Made by a program: the position numbers and the translations under genes. The notes below the pieces were generated by a model. The model saw nothing but the letters and a program-made list of their open reading frames with translations, did no database searches and was not told the origin of the DNA. A stretch of 64,000 bases of DNA. Origin: Tolypothrix sp. NIES-4075. GTDB taxonomy: Bacteria > Cyanobacteriota > Cyanobacteriia > Cyanobacteriales > Nostocaceae. The stretch covers positions 1,055,955 to 1,119,954 of the forward strand of contig NZ_BDUC01000001.1 of assembly GCF_002218085.1 (NCBI RefSeq), written 5' to 3'. Every line of letters starts with the position of its first letter. Positions within the stretch are counted from its first letter, which is position 1. This document shows, in pieces, positions 60,895 to 64,000 of this stretch.

Positions 60895-62625
60895 CTATTT
60901 TGAGCGCCCTAGTTTAGTCAGTAACTGTTTACGGTTATTGATTGCTCTTTGGTTGTTAGAGTCAAACTCAATTGCTTTGTCATAAGATTTAATTGCTTCC
61001 TCATACCTTGTTAAGTTATTTAACGCATTGCCTCGGTTATTCCAAGCGTAAGAATAATCAGGTTTGAGAGCGATCGCTTTGTCAAAAGATTTAATTGCTT
61101 CTTCAGACCTTTTTAAGTCATTTAACGCATTGCCTCGGTTATACCAAGCACCAGCATCATCAGGTTTGAGAGCGATCGCTTTGTCATAAAATTTAATTGC
61201 TTCCTCATACCTTGTTAAGCTACCTAACGCATTGCCTCTGCTAATCCAAGCATTAGCATAATCAGGTTTGAGAGCGATCGCTTTGTCATAAGATTTAATT
61301 GCTTCCTCATACCTTGTTAAGTTATATAACGCATTGCCTCGGTTATACCAAGCATCACCATAATCAGGTTTGAGAGCGATCGCTTTGTCATAAAATTTAA
61401 TTGCTTCCTCATACCTTGTTAAGTCATCTAACGCAATGCCTCGGTTATTCCAAGCTTCTGCATTATCAGGTTTGAGAGCGATCGCTTTGTCATAGGATTT
61501 AATTGCTTCCTCATACCTTGTTAAGTCATCTAACGCAATGCCTCGGTTATTCCAAGCGTAAGAATAATCAGGTTTGAGAGCGATCGCTTTGTCAAAAGAT
61601 TTAATTGCTTCTTCAAACCTTTTTAAGTCATTTAACGCATTGCCTCGGTTATACCAAGCACCAGCATCATCAGGTTTGAGAGCGATCGCTTTGTCATAAG
61701 ATTTAATTGCTTCCTCATACCTTGTTAAGCTACCTAACGCATTGCCTCTGCTAATCCAAGCATCTGCATAATCAGGTTTGAGAGCGATCGCTTTATCAAA
61801 AGATGCGATCGCATTCGAGTAGTTTTGCACAGTATAAAAGTCATTGCCTTCATTATAGAAATCTTGTGCCTTTTGGTTAGCTTCCTCCGCCTCCTTGGTA
61901 ACTTGGGCGACATTTGCCATATAAATATTTATCGGAATGCCCCATTTAAAAGTGCCAACCGCATCCCCATTCGTTGAGTTAGCATCTGTTTTAGACTGCT
62001 GCTGTGGCGGCGGTTCTTCGCCTTTGATTTCCGCTTGCGTAGCCAATTCTACATCGGTGCGTCCATGCACTGCAACTACTTCCCCGACTGTATTCATCAC
62101 AGGTGCGCCACTCATCCCCGCTGCGGTTATCGCCGTGTAGGAAATAGCATAGCCTTCAGTTTGGTTGTCGATTAATGACACACTGCCAACAGTAAACTGC
62201 CTTGTTGAACTAGTAGGAAAACCAGCGATGTATACTGTGTCTGTTACATCTACTTTGTCAGAGTTGCCCAAACTGAGGGTTTTATAAGGGCAGCTTGCAG
62301 CATCTGCTTTGAAGGTGATAACTGCTAAATCCTGTTTGGGGAAGCGTTTGATATTTTCGGCTTTCCAGATTTTTTTGTCAGGAGTTTGCAGCTGCAATTC
62401 GGTACTGGGTGGCACAACATGACGCACAGTGAGTATGGTACACACTTGCGTGTTTTCCCCCTGTACCAAAAATCCTGTACCATGCCCCGATTTATCTGCG
62501 TAGTTGATTAAAACTAAGCTTTTCCCAGCTTGCTTACCAATGTCTTTGGCTGTTTTGGAGTTATTACAGCCACTTAGAGATAAAGCAATAAAACCAAAAG
62601 CAACTAAGTAACGATAAGAAATCAT
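60895..62625 (-). CDS. Trypsin-like serine protease with nine TPR repeats (lipoprotein)
   Basis: This 576-residue lipoprotein has lipobox LSGC (Cys20). The trypsin-like domain (residues 33-235) has a complete triad: His69 in TVRHVV, Asp99 in QDLAVI and Ser172 in AAGMSGAPV. A short linker leads to nine TPR units of 34 residues (about 255-560) with the repeated core RYEEAIKSYDKAIALKPD. Units 2-4 and 7-9 are nearly the same, indicating a block duplication five units long. It probably cleaves envelope proteins chosen by the TPR surface. Each TPR unit carries a HIP1 site at the AIAL codons. Confidence 0.92.
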   Translation of the reverse strand: MISYRYLVAFGFIALSLSGCNNSKTAKDIGKQAGKSLVLINYADKSGHGTGFLVQGENTQVCTILTVRHVVPPSTELQLQTPDKKIWKAENIKRFPKQDLAVITFKADAASCPYKTLSLGNSDKVDVTDTVYIAGFPTSSTRQFTVGSVSLIDNQTEGYAISYTAITAAGMSGAPVMNTVGEVVAVHGRTDVELATQAEIKGEEPPPQQQSKTDANSTNGDAVGTFKWGIPINIYMANVAQVTKEAEEANQKAQDFYNEGNDFYTVQNYSNAIASFDKAIALKPDYADAWISRGNALGSLTRYEEAIKSYDKAIALKPDDAGAWYNRGNALNDLKRFEEAIKSFDKAIALKPDYSYAWNNRGIALDDLTRYEEAIKSYDKAIALKPDNAEAWNNRGIALDDLTRYEEAIKFYDKAIALKPDYGDAWYNRGNALYNLTRYEEAIKSYDKAIALKPDYANAWISRGNALGSLTRYEEAIKFYDKAIALKPDDAGAWYNRGNALNDLKRSEEAIKSFDKAIALKPDYSYAWNNRGNALNNLTRYEEAIKSYDKAIEFDSNNQRAINNRKQLLTKLGRSK

Positions 62626-63051
62626 CCTGTACCTACAAAATTCAACAAATCAAGTTAAGAAATTTAAATGTAGGGTGTGTTGTCGCGCAGCGCAACGCAC
62701 CATCAACAATTCACGGTGCGATCTTCCTATGGCATAACGTACCCTACGAATAATTTATATTTCTTCATATACATTGAATTTTTCTCACCGACTTACTTAC
62801 CTACAAAATTCAATAAATCAAGTCGAACTGACTTACTATCGAGTAAATAATATTAGTAATTACTTTATGGATAAGTATAATTCCAGAAACTTCTAGATAT
62901 TTTTATCAAATCAACTTAATGCTCACACATATCGGGGTTGCCGAAAAAGCGTAGACGCGCAGCGGCTTGTCGTTCTGTTGCCCAACCCTACCCAATCGCG
63001 GCTACGATAAAACAACGCAAGAAACAAGTCTGCTGGGGCAAAATAGAAAAC
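62626..63051. other. Intergenic region with dispersed repeats
   Basis: It contains an inverted-repeat element (62671-62747) and GCGTAGACGCGCAGCGGCTTG at about 62950, a common dispersed sequence. No gene or RNA is seen. Confidence 0.5.
62671..62747. repeat. Small inverted-repeat element
   Basis: TAGGGTGTGTTGTCGCG at the left and the reverse complement TAGGGTACGTTATGCC at the right bound a 77-bp unit with GCGCAACGCACC in the middle. Elements of this TAGGGTGTGTT type are scattered in cyanobacterial genomes. Confidence 0.65.
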
Positions 63052-64000
63052 ATGACGATTGAATCCAACTCCAACTCATCCCATCTACCAACCCCAGATT
63101 CCATTCCGGAACACGACTTGCAACCAGATGACTTTGACGGTGGCAAGAGCGAAAATTGCCTTACCCCAGAAAAGCTAGCGACTCAACAAGCCTTAGAACT
63201 AGGTGCTTCTTTGCAATCTCAGCAAAATATAACTGCCCTCAAACAAGCGCGTTCTTTTCTCAAGCAACGCATTACGAAAACTGTACCAGTTAAGCCACGG
63301 GCATTACTGATTATTTTGGTAGCGATCGCCATCACTTTCATCGGAGTTGCCATAAATAACTGGATAATTGGCATCTGCGGCACACTATTAACTTTAGTGT
63401 TATCCCTGGCAATACTCATACCTTGGTTGCAAGTTGTCGTCAACGATTGGTTTTCATTTCAAGAACGAACGCTGCTTGTTGCCTTTTTGGGAGTTTTAGT
63501 ATCAATTTTTGGCTTAATTAAGTTTGGTGGTATCGGTTCGCGCTTGCTAGCTTGGGGACGCCAAATTAACTGGGAAGCTTTCGGAACATTAGCAGACTGG
63601 TTTGGTGCATTGGGGCAAATTCTCATCGCCATCATCGCTGTTTATGTTGCTTGGCGACAATACGTTATATCCAAAGACTTGACAATTCAGCAAAACCTGC
63701 TCACAGTACAGCAAAACGTCATCACCCAGCAGCAGACAATAGATTCGTATTTTCAAGGCGTTTCCGACTTAGTATTAGATGAAGAAGGACTATTAGAAGA
63801 TTGGCCCCAAGAAAGAGCGATCGCAGAAGGACGAACTGCGGCAATATTTAGTAGTGTAGATGGCAGTGGCAAAGCAAAAATTCTCCGCTTTCTCTCGCGC
63901 TCGAAATTGCTCACACCTCTAAAACGCGATCGCCACCTCGGTAGAGCAATTCTTGACGGTAGCGGTGGTTACGCTGAAGATCGCGTTTCCGGTTTGCGTG
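63052..64000 (+). CDS. Multi-pass membrane protein, partial (C-terminus off the window)
   Basis: ATG 63052 opens a frame that is still open at the window edge (316 codons). Residues 1-80 are polar and acidic. Four hydrophobic segments follow (about 84-100, 104-124, 136-155 and 180-205). After that is a coiled, Gln-rich stretch (QQNLLTVQQNVITQQQTID), and then a soluble part ending SRSKLLTPLKRDRHLGRAILDG. This opening is typical of cyanobacterial membrane proteins that continue into pentapeptide repeats, but none is yet visible, so that identity is a guess. It reads away from the protease gene. Confidence 0.75.
   Translation, partial: MTIESNSNSSHLPTPDSIPEHDLQPDDFDGGKSENCLTPEKLATQQALELGASLQSQQNITALKQARSFLKQRITKTVPVKPRALLIILVAIAITFIGVAINNWIIGICGTLLTLVLSLAILIPWLQVVVNDWFSFQERTLLVAFLGVLVSIFGLIKFGGIGSRLLAWGRQINWEAFGTLADWFGALGQILIAIIAVYVAWRQYVISKDLTIQQNLLTVQQNVITQQQTIDSYFQGVSDLVLDEEGLLEDWPQERAIAEGRTAAIFSSVDGSGKAKILRFLSRSKLLTPLKRDRHLGRAILDGSGGYAEDRVSGLR

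Overview
The window is chromosomal DNA from a cyanobacterium, most likely a filamentous member of the Nostocales. Three things point there. The HIP1 octamer GCGATCGC recurs throughout, inside genes as well as between them. Many gaps hold heptamer-based tandem repeats (STRRs) and small palindromes. The gene content is cyanobacterial: Ycf35/DUF1257, the DUF3038-DUF4335 pair, GuaB3 next to the small RNA Yfr1 and trxA, a helical carotenoid protein, tocopherol cyclase, a COP23-domain protein and a group I intron in tRNA-Arg(CCU). The species cannot be fixed from the sequence alone.

Layout. 0-4.5 kb: the end of a small membrane protein gene, a MazEF pair fused to a Uma2 fragment, a DUF5063 gene interrupted in frame by a MITE-like element, the DUF2997-Ycf35-ferredoxin operon and a single-domain haemoglobin. 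4.9-10.2 kb: DUF4335, DUF3038 and mutS2 on the minus strand. 10.7-24 kb: a large filamentous-haemagglutinin-type exoprotein, guaB3-Yfr1-trxA, a LOG-family protein, a class C penicillin-binding protein, a minus-strand labA-like-lptC pair and metG. 24-29 kb: an acyltransferase plus alpha/beta-hydrolase pair, a broken toxin-antitoxin locus, an IS630 element and transposase debris. 30-41 kb: pepA, the lipid-synthesis run plsX-fabH-fabD-plsC, an AI-2E-type transporter, a YdcF protein, the intron-bearing tRNA-Arg and tocopherol cyclase. 41-46 kb: a J-domain/TPR protein, a small WD40 protein, duplicated metallophosphoesterases and the carotenoid protein.

The most striking region is 46.6-56.5 kb. The glycine cleavage genes gcvT, gcvH and gcvP lie in that order on the plus strand, but 5.2 kb separates gcvT from gcvH. 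That gap holds a minus-strand NLR/STAND-like locus: a CHAT caspase-fold protease with a helical adaptor-like tail, then NB-ARC, then 12 nearly identical WD40 repeats. The protease and NB-ARC parts are in two frames joined at a run of nine A residues by a -1 shift on the heptamer A-AAA-AAC. The same heptamer joins the two halves of the IS630 transposase at 27 kb. A MITE with the IS630 terminal repeats lies just upstream of the protease gene.

The end of the window (56.6-64 kb) carries a SnoaL-like protein, a sugar reductase-like SDR, a Uma2 protein, two TPR lipoproteins (one with a trypsin-like protease domain), a COP23 protein, an orphan DUF2281 antitoxin-like gene and the start of a membrane protein that runs off the edge. 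A theme across the window is that intergenic repeat DNA has entered reading frames without breaking them (DUF5063, MutS2, LptC, GcvP and the NB-ARC protein).
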